In this document: positions 10,537-22,524 of the stretch, one piece after another
Layout of the letters: every line of letters starts with the position of its first letter
Numbering within the stretch: position 1 is the first letter of the stretch
Assembly: GCA_014526335.1 (NCBI GenBank)
Contig: JACTAT010000021.1
Span: forward strand, 257,305 to 321,304
Direction of reading: 5' to 3'
Origin: Chrysaora quinquecirrha
Lineage: Eukaryota; Cnidaria; Scyphozoa; Semaeostomeae; Pelagiidae
DNA length: 64,000 nucleotides
Position numbers and translations under genes: made by a program
Notes under the pieces: model-generated
Database searches by the model: none
Seen by the model: the letters and a program-made list of their open reading frames with translations, nothing else
What the model was told of the DNA's origin: nothing

Positions 10537-13500
10537 ATGCTTTTTGCGGCGAAATATCACTTCAGTTTGCAACAGCGTTCTGTAAAGATGGGAAATTATT
10601 TTTCCGACGTGAAAAATCTTCAAGAAACGAAGTTGAAACAAAAAGACAAGAAAAAGAGTGAATCGTCTGTTTTTCGCTCAAGAGTTGGAAATAAAAGAAG
10701 CAACAAACATGCTGAAATGTCTCCCATAAGTTGTTCAGATGAAAGAGATAGCTCGAAAAGAATTTGTAGACTCGATGAAAATAGAAACCGAAAGAAAAAC
10801 TCTGAAGTTCTGAAGAAAGCTGTTAAGAAAACTCCATATCTTAAGAAATTTTTTAAACTCTTCGGTGAGTTCCTGACTTCCTATTTCTTTCTATCATTTT
10901 CCTTATTATTTCTAGACTAGATAGAACTTATCAAAATTGGTACCATAATTGAAGGTTAAGTTAGATACCGTTATGACTTGAGACTCCACGTGTACCAGTG
11001 GTTTTTAGTGAGCCATTTTCAAATACATCCCAGCACACTTGAAAGATAAAAATTAGGAGAATTTTATAGAGAATTTTTTTCCTTTTATCCTTCTGCTTAT
11101 TAAATTTATATATCTATCTACATTTCATTTATATTCATTGATTTTGCCCTGATTTATTTTCGTTTGCAGATGATGACGTCATACAGGATTTTCTTTGGAA
11201 CGACGGCTGTGCCAAAATAAGTGACAAGGTAGCTACATGCTTCAATTTCATTGCCTTAAACATGAACACAATGAGTACCATAAAATATATAGTTTTCCAG
11301 AGATTGTGGAAACATGTGCATGTGTATGTTTAGGGGTTTTTCTTAAAAACCTTTATATTTTTTATTTTTTATTAATTGCATGGTTATTTTTTCAATTTTA
11401 GTACTTACTAGCGATGGTGTATGTCTACTTCAGAAGAGCTGAACTTTCTACAAAGGAATACACTCGTTTTAATTTCTTTGCTGCATTGTAAGTACTTGTA
11501 ATATGAAAGAAGTGCTCTCTGAACTTCAAGTCTTTGTGTCTCCCAGTTTCCCATTTTGGTAGCCGAGATACTGATTGAAATCACAACACCTTTTGCCAAA
11601 AGCTTATTATCTGTATGTAGGCTAAATCTGATAAGAATGGTGTATCGTACTTACGTACGTACGTATCATAATGGCGAACGACTTTGTTAGTTTTGCTTCC
11701 AATTACACCCTAATTTTCTTTGATCACATCCTTTTGCCCCACCAAAATTGGATATCTGAGAGCTGTGCCACTGAGAGTGAAGGTGAAATGTGGATGAGGT
11801 GAAATGAAAGTGAAGCTGAAATGGCATTCTAGCGCCATTCTCTAGGATCTCAGTAGTAGGTTAACTTATCGAGTCATCATCACAACCTCCGTAAAAGAAA
11901 TATCCTTGAAATTCCGAAAGTCAGGACTACAAGCTATGGAGTCAAATCACTAAGTTTCCAAGGACCAAAAATCTGGAACGCCCTTCCGGATGAAATAACA
12001 TCAGCTCGAAACCCAAGGCAGTTTAAAAACTTGCTAAAAACGTGGTTTCTTAGTAACCAAATGCGCTTGCTCCTTTTGCAACAAATAATGACCTAATGCA
12101 ATCTCTGGAGTTGCTTCATGTTAGTGTAAATTAGTGTCACATCACTATTGTCAAAACTAACATTAAATAAATCATATATAGATAGGTAGATAGATCTTAA
12201 GTACACCACGATGCTTACAGCCACTTGATTTATGTCGTTTATTTCTTTCAGATTTCTAGCACATGACATGGAAGAGGACGACGAAGAACTAAAGCATGAA
12301 ATATTTCCTTGGGCATTTGGATCAAGATGGAAATCAAAATATCCTTCATTAATAGCAAGAAGAGATGATCTATTAAAGAGAATGAAGTTCAGATGTGCTG
12401 TTAGCAATCTTACTTGCACAGAGGTATGCCTCCGAACTTTCTCCTCCCCCATCACTCTTAGGTCTTGGCCAAATGATCAGACATTGTTGGTCAAACATTT
12501 GAAATTTGCTTGTCAAGCAAAATCTCTGACCGTTTGGCCACATCCAAAAACATTGCTCGTCCAACATTTTTTGCTTGCGTTATTGCAAAAATGTTTTTGA
12601 ATTTTTTCAAAAACATCACGCCACAATATTGCTTACTTTTGCTTGTCAAGCAATGTTTGGTCGTTTGGCCGCATATCCAACATTGCCTGTCAAACATTTC
12701 TTTTGTTATTCTCTTTATGAACTAGAAGCAAACTTTATGAACCAGAGCAAAAATACAGCGATTTCCTATTGAAATGTATTTCTTTGGATGGCCATATCTC
12801 TGATTTTCGACATTTTTGCATTATTTTGACGCTGTTTCTAAAAATGAAGAGCAAATGGAGAAATTCTAAAAATTTTCAGTTTGCCACTCTATTATTTCTT
12901 TATTTGGTCTTCTTCCATCTCAAGGTAATGGCTTTGTGTCCTGATCACCCAATATGGAAGAGAGAAAGACAATCGTATCACGGCGGAGCAACAAGACTCT
13001 ACCCACCTGAAGATGAGGAACCATTTCGTCCAAAAGGTCCAGATGGTAGTCCTATATTCTGTGACATGTGTAAAATTAAAACAAATCAAATTGTTAAAGA
13101 AATAACAAACCAGAAGATTTCTATGAATGAAAAATGTACCGAGGGTATGTACATGTTTGTATAAAGAAAATTAGAAATTGCGTCACTGAAACATTCTGAC
13201 TTCAGATTCATATCAAATCAAGAAAATTACACTAACTAAAGTTACTAAAGTTGGCCGTAATTACAGTCACTTAAAACTCCAGCTTTAGCGGCAAACAAAA
13301 AATAAAAAAGTCAAAAAAATTCAGAACAAATTAAGTAGGTAACTAAACTAACTAAAGTTAAAGCGCTGAATCTGGGGTTAAATTTTTTTTTACGAGTGAA
13401 TTTTCGTTAATTTGAAAAATGAAGCCCTAAATTAAAAGGTGTTCATCCCTTATTTCATCAATTTCTTCCTTTGTTTGCCTATTTATCCCTAACCTCGTTC

Positions 13501-13997
13501 CCAGGTTGAAGAGGCCTCTACGTGAAACTCCACTGTCCATATTCGACCCTGGTCCTGGTATCGGCCTAAATTATTCGCAATTTGATTCACTGTTCAAACA
13601 ATAGAAATTTTAATTGACGTCAAAGTTTCTTAAGAATTTCACACCAAAATAGGCCGAAAACTATGTGAAAAACATGTGAAAAACCAAAAAGCGATGCTAC
13701 ATGAGATATTATATCTTGCCTTACAGTTATCAATGAAATTCTTTGCATTTCCTTTCTAAGAACATCTGCTTTCGGAATCTACATCTTGTTTTTATGCCTA
13801 GGCCAAAATTGCCAGTATTTTGGCAGATTTTGTGGCCGGTACCAGGACCAAAATCGATTAGATGGTTGATATTCGAGCAAATTCGATTTGAGGCCTGGGG
13901 ACGAGGCTGATTTATCCTTTCTGTTTTCATTTTAGCTATAACAAAGCCAAGCAAAAGCCCCTACTCATTACTGGATCTTCAGGCAAGAGAAGAATGA
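10537..13997 (+). CDS. SPDYA: Speedy/RINGO family CDK activator
   Basis: Speedy/RINGO proteins bind and activate CDK1/CDK2 without cyclin homology and act in meiosis and the cell cycle. Six exons give 308 codons: 10537-10864, 11170-11228, 11402-11487, 12252-12423, 12925-13144 and 13936-13997 (TGA). The Speedy box spans exons 2-5: DDVIQDFLW, YLLAMVYVYFRRAELSTKEY, NFFAALFLAHDMEEDDEE, EIFPWAFGSRW and then VMALCPDHPIWKRER. A CDMC cysteine pair near the end matches the family's C-terminal CxxC. The first exon encodes a Lys/Ser-rich, probably disordered N-terminus of about 109 residues. The next ATG, at codon 18 (MGNYFSDV), is an alternative start. Intron 3 contains a LINE 3' end and intron 4 a MITE. 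Assignment to one vertebrate paralogue is not possible, so the symbol means family member. Confidence 0.9.
11876..12195 (+). pseudogene. 3' end of a non-LTR retrotransposon (CR1/Jockey-like) in SPDYA intron 3
   Basis: An open frame of 73 codons, 11876-12096 with TAA, encodes the typical extreme C-terminus of a reverse transcriptase, with the hallmark YGVKSLSFQGPKIWNALP. A short 3' UTR with AATAAA and an ATAG-repeat tail follows. It is a 5'-truncated dead copy in the same orientation as the gene. Confidence 0.8.
12464..12710. repeat. Interspersed repeat with GGCCAAACGATCAGACA words
   Basis: It carries repeated and inverted copies of TTGGCCAAATGATCAGACA, GCTTGTCAAGCAAAAT and CGTTTGGCC. The same family is at 21361-21657 next to the foldback family. 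Non-coding; lies in SPDYA intron 4. Confidence 0.6.
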
Positions 13998-14299
13998 ATT
14001 AATTACATTTGGGAGAAAAACGATTCTATGGAGGAATGAAGGCTCCAAGTTTGGTTGAGTAACATTGTATAACTTAATTACAATACAAACACAAGCAATT
14101 ACATCTTCTATATTCATTTTATGAGAGGATAATTTGTATATAGACTATAGAGAGAAACTTATATTAGACCTATATTCAGCCAAAATATTACGTCACAGAG
14201 CTGAATAAGCTGCTCTTTCCCCACTCTCCCAAATATCAATAAATAATAGACCTTTTCGACGAACAGCCGGGATTGTGGAAATTTTGTTAGAATTTCTAG

Positions 14300-14790
14300 G
14301 TAGAGTTTTTTTATACCAAATTTGCAGACTCAGGAAAAGGTTACGGTCACACGGTCATTGACTGGAGGAAGGTCAGTTAGAACAAAGGAAAATCTTTTGC
14401 CATACCCGAAACACGCCTATTTTTCATTGTTAAGTGAGGAAGGTTTTCAACTACTTGTATTTTTGTCTGGAGGAAGGTTGAACACTTCTCTGGACTCTGC
14501 AAATTCGTATCAAGCAGCCGAATTTTAGTCAAGGTGCGAAGTTTTACTTTCTTGGCGCTCCTTTCATTGATTTTACGAGCGTTCAAAGTTTGCGATTTTA
14601 TAAGGGCTGCGACTTTATAAGGGCAGCGACTAGTGGGGGTGAAAAGTTTCACCCCAAGCAATACTTCATGGTCAAAGCTTTTAGAGAATTGGGAACTTTG
14701 AACGCTCATAAAATCGGTATTACATACTCTAGGACAATGAAACTTCGCACCTAGGATAATTTTTTTGCATTATATGATTTTAGCTTCGAA
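14300..14790. repeat. Palindromic interspersed repeat (GAGCGTTCAAAGTT family)
   Basis: The two halves read toward each other with TTTTACGAGCGTTCAAAGTT and AACTTTGAACGCTCATAAAA around a TGAAAAGTTTCACC centre. Related copies are at about 18640-18890, 43735-44015 and 44440-44830. Confidence 0.6.
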
Positions 14791-15160
14791 ACCCTAGTAT
14801 CGTGAAGTTTTGGAAAATATCAAACTTGGCAGCCTTTCATCGAAAAGGTATATGGGGGAAGGGGTATTTCTAAAGAAACCGTTTTGTGACATATATTTTG
14901 CCTGCGATTGTAGTTCACACAGTATATAATGACCAACGGAATTAAATCACTGCCTGCAAATTTGACCAAATGTCAGATTATTTCGCTCATATTGTGCTGT
15001 ATGAACGAACTATTGCTTGAGGCGACTTAGATAATTAGATGCGCTCTTAATGCACCCTTCAAACAAATTGTAACGTTTAGTCTTATATCTAGAAATTCTG
15101 GAGATATTTATAGTGCCTGCTACACTAAGTCGAGTGGAAAGACGTCGATTGGTATTGGTA

Positions 15161-15538
15161 CACGTTTTTTTTTTTATAAGAAAGTGGTTTATAAGAAAGT
15201 AGTGCTCAACATCTTAAAAGTTTAAGAAAGTTCAATACTGGATTCTTGAAACTTAAGAAAGTTCTGTTTCATATTTTCACTCCCAATGTTCTGCGTGTTA
15301 TTTTTGCTCTTCTGTTCAGTCGCTCATCTAGCTATTAAACGAGTCTAATGATTATCTTCTTTGAAAAACGTGGTATTTGTGCAATGCATACAGTGCCTTA
15401 AACTGTGCACTCTTAGAAATACTGCATTCCAAAATTTTTGCTAAGAAAGTCACAAGAAAGGTTTGGTACTGAAAACTTGAAATGTCTAAGAAAGTTTCAA
15501 TACTGGCCCAAAAAAAACTTTCTTATAGAAAAAACGTG
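15161..15538. mobile_element. TA-flanked MITE, AAGAAAGTT subfamily
   Basis: The 378-bp element starts CACGTTTTTTTTTTTATAAG and ends CTTATAGAAAAAACGTG with TA on both sides. The interior repeats TAAGAAAGTT. Its closest relative here is at 54473-54856. Confidence 0.75.
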
Positions 15539-16426
15539 TATTGGTATTTATACCACAGATTTTCATGGCATAGTTTTTTCAATATCTTCTATGTCATGAT
15601 ATTCCTATCGTATCGGTAAAAGATCTCTAACGGAAAGATTCCCAATGCTGCGGGTGCCGCGCGGCTCTTTGATTGCCGTTAAACACGGGTAAGACAAGTC
15701 TACCAGATTAATTATATTTGTATTGCAATCGCATGATGGGAATTTCTCAAGTTGTTGGCATTTTAATATTTTTCATCGGTAAATATGTGATAGTGGTTTT
15801 TTAGTGACTACTAATGAAGGCAGAATTTCTATCGTGAGCGTAACACAGAGAACGGAGGATAGGACTCCAGCTTTGTGGTCTGCATGATTTTGACAGTTAA
15901 ACGACTTCGATTGAGCTAAAGAGCCGAATGAAATTTGATCAACCCTCAAAGCGAAACAACCCCAGAATCTACTTTTTTGCTTGGTTTTTGTGCGCTCTTC
16001 TGGGACTTATTATATCTTCTGAGTTCTGAAAAAAGTAGACATTTGGAGCTTCAAGTTCCAGATGCAAATACGCACTTTTTTAAGAACTTAACACTTAATA
16101 GAAGCTGATTTTGAAACAATTTCTCTTCGAAGTCTGCAAAATCTTCCAGTGCCTCCGAATTCTCCGATTTTCTTAGAGTTGTCTAATAAAACGGACTTTC
16201 AGTCTCTCTGAATTCTCCTTAACAAGGAAGACGTAAAAAGGTCTAAAAAGAAATTTCCCCAAAACCATCAAAACCAAGGACGGACGTCAAAATCCATTTG
16301 GTTCATCTGGTTCCCATCTGGGGTGCCTCTTTCTCAGAATTTCACGTGACGCACCTCTGCCCCGCCCCCTTTTATTCGCGCCAAAATATGGCAGCAAATG
16401 GTTTCATTTGATCAACATTTTCAGCA

Positions 16427-19238
16427 ATGGCGGAGCAAGAATCGAATGATGCCTGGGCAGCTAGAATGGCAGATTATGAAAAGCATAATCTTGCAAAACA
16501 ATATGTGAAATTTCTAATCTCTGACTTGTTGCAATTGCCTACTTCGAAGCATGTACACCGTAAGCTGATTTCTTGCCTTTTTTGGTATTGGCCTAAATAA
16601 TGGCGTTTAGTTTTTGTTTTTAGGCCACCCAATACAAACCTAGCCAGTCCCATCCTGGCAAGCCTTAGTATAGACCTGGCACCTGAGTAAAACACACTGA
16701 TTACCTAATCTGCACATTAACACGCATTAAATCAAAAGTGCCAACTTGTTTAACGGAATTTCGTAGTACCCCTCTGATGTCAATTAATAAGAAGTAAGAC
16801 CCTTTTTGGTGGTCAGAGTAGCAGAATGACCAATAGATATGTAAGCCAGTCGCACTCTCAATCTATGATTGTGGGTTGTGGGGTTGAATTCCCAACGAAG
16901 AAGGATTTGAACAATGCCCCTATCTTGTGTTTAAAAATTCCAGTCAATGTCACATGGAGAGGAAGTACTGGGATCATACTTCTTAGATTCCAATCTCATG
17001 GTTTATTTTCTGATTCTTCTAGATATATATAAATTATACAAATATCAAATTCTATCTGCTGAAGTCATGGGATATGTCGTCAGTGTTGATGTAAAAGAAA
17101 ACAGAGCTGTGTATATTGGTAAGGAAGCATTGTTTTTCTTACCCTATGTAGTTATTTATTACATTGACCCCAGTGGCCCAACTGTGTGTCTTCTCTTTGA
17201 TGATGATGATGATGACCCCCATTTTATTACCACTCTTTGATAAACTGCCTGTTAATTTACCCTCTCAAATTTTCACTGTTAGCCCCTTAATGGGTATTAT
17301 AGGAAGTATCCACTTAAGAGACAATAGTCATTAGAGAGGTATGGTAGGGGTGGTCATTAAAGGGGTGGTCATTGGAGAGAGAGAATTCTTGTTTTGAGAG
17401 AAGCCATTCATTTCAGGGGAAGTATTCATTGAAGAGGAATGCTCATTAGAGAAGGGGCAATCGCTGTACAGGGGGTGCGTATTGGAGGGGTGGAGATTAT
17501 GGGAGAAGAGATGCATGTTAGAGAGAGATGCTCTTAAGAGAGGGGGCAATCCTTGAAGAGGGTTGCATATTCGAGAGTTGCAGATTATTGGAGAGGAGGT
17601 GCTAATTAGAGATGGGTGCTTAATAGAGAGGGGGCAATCACTGAAGAGGAGGTGCATAAAAGAGTGGTGGAGATTAATGGAGATGAGTTTTTGAGATTGG
17701 TGCTCATTAGAGAGGAGGCAATTACCAAAGAGGGTGTGAATATTGGAGAGGTGAAGCTTTTTGGAGAGAAGTGCTAATTAGAGAGGGATTCATTTTTGGG
17801 AAATCACTGAAGATGGGGTGCTGAATGGGGAAGTGGAGATTATTGAAGAGAGAGTGCTTCCAGGAAAGGCATTGCTTTTTAGAGAAAATCTTATTAGAGA
17901 GGAGATATCAGTTACTAGATGGGTCTATCTTTGGTTTTCTAAAGAATTGGACTCAATAGAGGATTAATTACAAATTAAAAGAGAAATCTTTATAATCAAA
18001 AGAAATCTCATTTTGTTTTAGTTGATGATGGTACTGGTGTAATAAGCTGCTGTAAATGGATTAGCAATGAAGTGGAAAGACAACTTTATGGTCATTTTGA
18101 ACTAGGTAATCTTGTAATGGTGCATGGGAAAATCAATACTTTTAGAGGTGAAAGACAAATCAAAGTCGACAGTATGAGTATCTTCTTCTCAATTTATTTA
18201 TAAATATATTGCATCAGTCATCATTTAAGAGAATAGACCTATTCGACAAAGAGGGGGACTTGAGGTTTTCACGGGTTGCGGGTTTGGCCCATTTCGCCCT
18301 CGGATTTTCGAGTTTTTTCGAAAACTCGCGCGGGTTTTGGGGTCCAGTTTATTTATCGGCAACGGGTTTTGCCATTTTTCTAGCCCGGGTTTCGGGTATT
18401 GTAGTAAAAATATGCGGGTTTTTGGGTTTTGAACCGCACAAGGGATATCAATGTGTCAAATTTTTAAAAAATTCTTGAAACTTAGGTCATCCGGGTTTTC
18501 GGGTTCGTCCCAATTTTTTCCGGGTTTTCGGGTTTTGATATTCCCCAAAGCCCCCCTCGAAGAAGGGCTGCATTTATGGAAATTTTTACAATATAGAAAT
18601 TTCGATACCATATTCGTATGGAGCAGCCAAAAATTTACTCCAGATGCAAGTTTTACTATCTTAGCGCTTGCATTCTTGATTTTATGAGCGTTAATAGTTC
18701 ATGATTTTATAAGGGCTTTGAACAGATGAGTTGAAAGTTTCACCAAAAGTCGCTTTTCGCGGGAACAGCCCTTATAGAATCGGAATTTTTGAAGGCTCAT
18801 AAAGTCAATAGCACAATCGCTAGGAAAGTGAAATTTTAAATCTTGTTTGGTTGCTTTTTGCGTTAAGTCTGGCTGTCTTACTTTCATATTAAGCTGATAT
18901 TCTTAGAGCTTATGAAAATGCCAGCCTCAGCTTGTTCTTATATTTTTCTTAAAATCTGGGCAAAGTTCAGCCTCTTGTTCTTGTAAAAAACGGTGTAAGT
19001 TTTGGATGTTTTGATGTTATACGATTTTCACTTCGAAAACTCAGTTTCTTGAAGTTTTGAAAATGTCAATCTCGGCAGTCTTTCTTCGAAATGGTCTTGT
19101 ATCCAGCCAGCTTCCTACGTTAACACGATTCTTAACTCAGAAACAGGGAAGGAAAAAGACTTAAATAAAGAAATGATTCATTGGTTAGATGCAATGAAAT
19201 TCACAATAGAATGCAAAAATGAAAGTGATATTAAATAA
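16427..19238 (+). CDS. STN1: CST complex subunit STN1, short OB-fold-only form
   Basis: STN1 pairs with TEN1 and CTC1 to bind single-stranded telomeric DNA and recruit polymerase alpha-primase. Four exons join in frame to exactly 160 codons plus stop: 16427-16559, 17023-17118, 18022-18177 and 19141-19238 (TAA). Exon 1 holds an N-terminal helix (KQYVKFLISDLL). Exons 2-3 carry the OB-fold signatures VMGYVVSV, VDDGTGVISCCKW, GNLVMVHGKI and FRGERQIKVDSM. Exon 4 adds HWLDAMKFTIEC and stops. Vertebrate STN1 is about 370 residues with two C-terminal winged helices. Those are absent, so the layout resembles the roughly 160-aa plant form. A longer isoform with other 3' exons cannot be excluded, but I saw none before 22 kb. 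A GA-rich minisatellite fills intron 2 and a hAT-like element lies in intron 3. Confidence 0.85.
17320..17900 (+). repeat. GA-rich degenerate tandem repeat in STN1 intron 2
   Basis: Units of about 30 bp built on TTAGAGAGGGGGCAATCACTG and GAAGAGGAGGTGCAT recur with many substitutions. The opposite strand is open only because of the composition. Confidence 0.7.
18252..18557. mobile_element. hAT-like MITE with a CGGGTTTT core
   Basis: The termini AGGGGGACTT and the inverted AAGCCCCCCT are flanked by imperfect 8-bp direct repeats CGACAAAG and CGAAGAAG. The core is a decayed array of the word CGGGTTTT. It lies in STN1 intron 3. Confidence 0.55.
18640..18890. repeat. Palindromic repeat, GAGCGTT family, copy 2
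   Basis: It carries the family words ATTTTATGAGCGTT and TTTCACC, with the reverse arm AAGGCTCATAAAGTC. It is a diverged copy of the repeat at 14300-14790. Confidence 0.5.
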
Positions 19239-20969
19239 TGAAATGTATGGTATGGAATCTATTTACAGGTAAACGTTTAATGCTCATATTATTCTTCGAA
19301 TTCTACCTTTCAAAGTTGTCCTTATCAAAAGCAAGCTGTGACGTATTCTGTTAGATCTTTTCAAAGAGGTCTGGGTCGGCGCGAAATTTTTCTGGAAAAT
19401 GGTGGACATCTGAGTATGGGAATGACCGCGATCAATTTCACTGTATGCAAAGAGGATACAGTGATCACTCTTCGCATACAATGACCTTGATCGTGGTGGC
19501 GGTCTCTTAAAGAAAGGTAGTGCAACAAGTTTTGCTTCAAATTCACAAATAATTAATGCCCCTCGAGGAGATAAGCTAGACTCACTACATAAGTCCCACT
19601 ACTTCACTCGACGTTGTTGTTGCTGTTTTCTAGAATCGCTCTGTTGGAGTGACAAATCGAAATAAGGGGAGCGTAAACTTGAGACTCGTGTCGTGAGTCT
19701 AGAGATAAGCTGGAACTTGTATCCTTTTGTCCACTTCTACTCCAATTAAACGTGAATTTTGAAGCAAAATTTGGGGCACTACCTCTCCTAAAGCTACTGC
19801 AGTTCCAGTTGTTGCACGTGGAGAGGATTCCCTTACTCAAGATGTTGACTATCTTCCATAAAAATGTCTGTTGAAGTAACAGAAAAGCAAGATTCAGAAA
19901 TCTTCTTAAATAAGGTGAAGGTGAAATCGTGTTTTAGCGCCAGTCGCTGGGATCTCAGTAGTAGGTTAACTAATCGAGACCTCGACCCTGGCCGTGACGC
20001 TACCGTGGCTGGGCTCGAACACTGACCACACTGAGCTTCTGACACCAAAAGTCAGCTGGATTACACCAGGACGCCACAGCTATAAATCGATAGACATTGC
20101 AGCGAAAACTCGATGTTTCCCGAATAATGGGATTTGTGACAGTGAAAACGGTAGATCTTGTAGACTCAAGAGTCTCAAGAGAAAGAATTTAGATCCCGTT
20201 TACACAGGAACGGATCCGAGCTGAGCTGATCCGTACAAAAAAGGTCAGGAAAGGCATTTCGTTTACATTAAAAGCACGGTAAAAGCATGGATCCGCTTTC
20301 TTTTCCGGAACTGGATCGTATCACTTTGCATTTTTGGGTACGCTAGATAAGTGAATCAATTACTGTACCTTTTTGGGTTCACTAGCCTGCGCCCGGACTC
20401 AAACTTATGAAATCAATAGTCAGTAGTCAAAGGCGAATCGGGCGAACCCGTTTGGATCTGTTCCCTATTCGTTTCCGTGTGAACTGCTGTGTTGCGTAGG
20501 GGGGGTGGGAGCGAATCTACGACTTTTGTAATGAGTCTACCAAAGTATCAGAAAAATAATTCCTGTCGCTCGCTCACGCAACCGAGATTATCGCCAAACG
20601 ATCTCGATTTGGTCACCAAACCGAGATCGCTCAAAATGGGACTCAAGAAAAGAAAAAAGCTATACAAGTTGTCAGCTCCCTAAAAATCGTTGGGTTACCA
20701 TATGGTAACAGATTTAACTAACTAGTCGTGAACAGCATGTGGCCAAACTATTCGAAGCGTGGGTTTTCAATTTTCTTTTACATATGCAAATTCAATAACA
20801 GCGAGATTCATTACAAGTGCAACATGAAAATTAAGATGCAAAGTGAGACAGCTGATTTTATTACCATAATGCGAATGTCTATATGTAGTAACAGAGCAGC
20901 AGTCACGAATTTTGGAGCTTGAAAATCGCAAACTGCATTTGAATTTGACCTGCTTACGTTATTGTTTCG
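19239..20969. other. Intergenic, no host gene seen
   Basis: It holds a 127-bp MITE (19577-19703). A SINE-like fragment lies near 19945-20085, sharing GATCTCAGTAGTAGGTTAAC with sequence near 11850. A repeat at about 20194-20486 has ends CGTTTACACAGGAACG and CGTTTCCGTGTGAAC. Short open frames at 20489-20922 show no recognisable domain. Confidence 0.5.
19577..19703. mobile_element. 127-bp MITE with 7-bp target duplication, copy 1
   Basis: Starts TAGACTCAC and ends GTGAGTCTAGA. The direct repeat GATAAGC stands at 19570-19576 and 19704-19710. A second copy of exactly the same length is at 51196-51322. Confidence 0.75.
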
Positions 20970-21343
20970 TCAAGGCCTACTAAACTAGGAGACATGACGC
21001 ATGAGACATAGTCGCGTGTGACATGTCCCTTCGATGTCTCCCAGCTTAGCCACCTCGGAAACTTTGTAGCGCACGACATAATTTGTAGCGAGAGACACGA
21101 AAATGTTTCGGGAGACAGCAGAAAGATTTCTTGTCTCTGCGACTCGGGGACATGTTGCTCGCTTGTCATTTGAATGTCGCGGATACAAGAAATGTTTCTG
21201 TTGTCTCCCAGAAACATTTGTGTGTCTCTTGCTACAAATTTTGTCGCGCACTAAAAAGTTTCCAAGGTTGTTAAATTGGGAGACACCGAGGGGATATCAA
21301 TGTCGTGCGCGACATTTCTCCTAGTTTAGCCAGGCCTTTAGAC
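20970..21343. repeat. Foldback element, GGAGACA/TCGCGCGCGACA family
   Basis: The left arm starts GGCCTACTAAACTAGGAGAC and the right arm ends TCCTAGTTTAGCCAGGCC. The interior is a long imperfect palindrome with several GGAGACA words in both senses. It is the best complete copy in the window and non-coding. Confidence 0.75.
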
Positions 21344-21360
21344 TCAAACATTGATTATCA

Positions 21361-21657
21361 GGCCCTGGCCAAACGATCAGACACTGTTTGTTAGGCCCTG
21401 GCCAAACGATCATTCATTGTTTGTTAAGCAGTTGAAACTTGCCTACCAGGCTATGCTTAAACGTTTGACCACATCGCAAACATTGCTTGGCAATTCGCTT
21501 AGCGAGTATTTCTAAAAAAAATTCAAAGAGCATTTTGTGCTTGTCAAAGCAAAATGTTCGTCGAACAATGTTTTGAAACGCAACCAAATGGTCAACATTT
21601 TGCTTGACGACCAAATTTCAAATGTTTGACAAATTAGTAGTTGATCGTTTGGCCAGG
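21361..21657. repeat. GGCCAAACGATC-family repeat, copy 2
   Basis: Begins GGCCCTGGCCAAACGATCAG and ends TTGATCGTTTGGCCAGGC, an inverted pair, directly after the foldback element. The inner words TTGGCCAAACGATCA and CAAGCAAAATGTT are shared with 12464-12710. Confidence 0.65.
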
Positions 21658-21957
21658 CATAAGAAAATAATATACATCTGACGAACCATGTCTTGGTATT
21701 TTTAGTATAAATACATTTTCTGCTGACAACGACTTTGAGTAAGAAGCAAGTAGATGATAGGCCTTAATCCAATACTGATCATAGGTCTCCATATTTGCAT
21801 TTTTTTAGACGATTTTCCACTCTGTCCTGTCACCCTGTCATGATCTTCTTTTTAGAAGGAGGCAGTATCTGGGAGAATAGCATAGACTGATTGCGCACGT
21901 CCAAGTAACGGTTGTCGGATTAGCAATCTCTTTCTCAACAATCTAGAATTCTTATCG

Positions 21958-22287
21958 TTAAATTTCATCAAGCAGTCTGCAGTAATCTTGAGATTGTCTC
22001 ACTCCATTTGAAATTCCCTTCTCGTTATAATTTTCAATAATGAGATGCTCTTCAGATGCCGTTTTAGGTATTATTCCGTAGTCAATCAGCCGCTTTCGGC
22101 GTAAATGCCGCTCTAACCTTTTCAACGTTGCCTCTCGTTCCTCGCGGCTTATTTCGCATATCGCTTTTCGGCGTCCGCGTTCCTTGCAAGCCTCAAAATT
22201 GTCTTCTTCCTCTGATATCTCCGACGACCTGCTGTGTTTTCGTCTTCTCCAACTCCAACGAATAAGATTTATACAACAGCACATCAT
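21958..22287 (-). CDS. Hypothetical 109-aa ORF, strongly charged
   Basis: A single open frame with ATG and stop, rich in Arg, Lys and Glu: an N-terminal CCC and tryptophan stretch, then a predicted helical segment with EEREATLKRLERHLRRKR and a tail GIIPKT. It has no microsatellite composition and no transposon motif. I recognise no family. It may be a terminal exon of an unknown gene or a chance ORF. Splice sites and upstream exons could not be identified. Confidence 0.3.
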   Translation of the reverse strand: MMCCCINLIRWSWRRRKHSRSSEISEEEDNFEACKERGRRKAICEISREEREATLKRLERHLRRKRLIDYGIIPKTASEEHLIIENYNEKGISNGVRQSQDYCRLLDEI

Positions 22288-22382
22288 TAAGTTCTGCTTT
22301 TGTTATTTTTTTGTTCCCGAATGCCTAACAAGAACAAGGACAAATATTATGCGATACAAGCAACATTTAATTTGTGAAGATA

Positions 22383-22524
22383 TTGGTGATGATGATGATG
22401 ATAATTACGATGATGATAATGATTGATGATGATGATGGTAGTGATATTTATGATAATGATTGTGATGATTATGTTGTTGATGATGAGGATTGTGATTGAT
22501 GATGATGATGATTGATGATGATGA
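22383..22524. repeat. GAT/GATT microsatellite, left part
   Basis: A TGATGATGAT-rich low-complexity run. It continues at 24615-24665 on the far side of the LTR element that split it. Confidence 0.85.

Larger units (their letters stand above)
13998..16426. other. Intergenic SPDYA-STN1, with two repeats
   Basis: A polyadenylation-like AATAAA follows SPDYA near 14239. A palindromic repeat lies at about 14300-14790 and a TA-flanked MITE at 15161-15538. I recognise nothing in 15540-16380. The STN1 promoter must lie just before 16427; a CCGCCCCC stretch sits near 16360. Confidence 0.5.
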
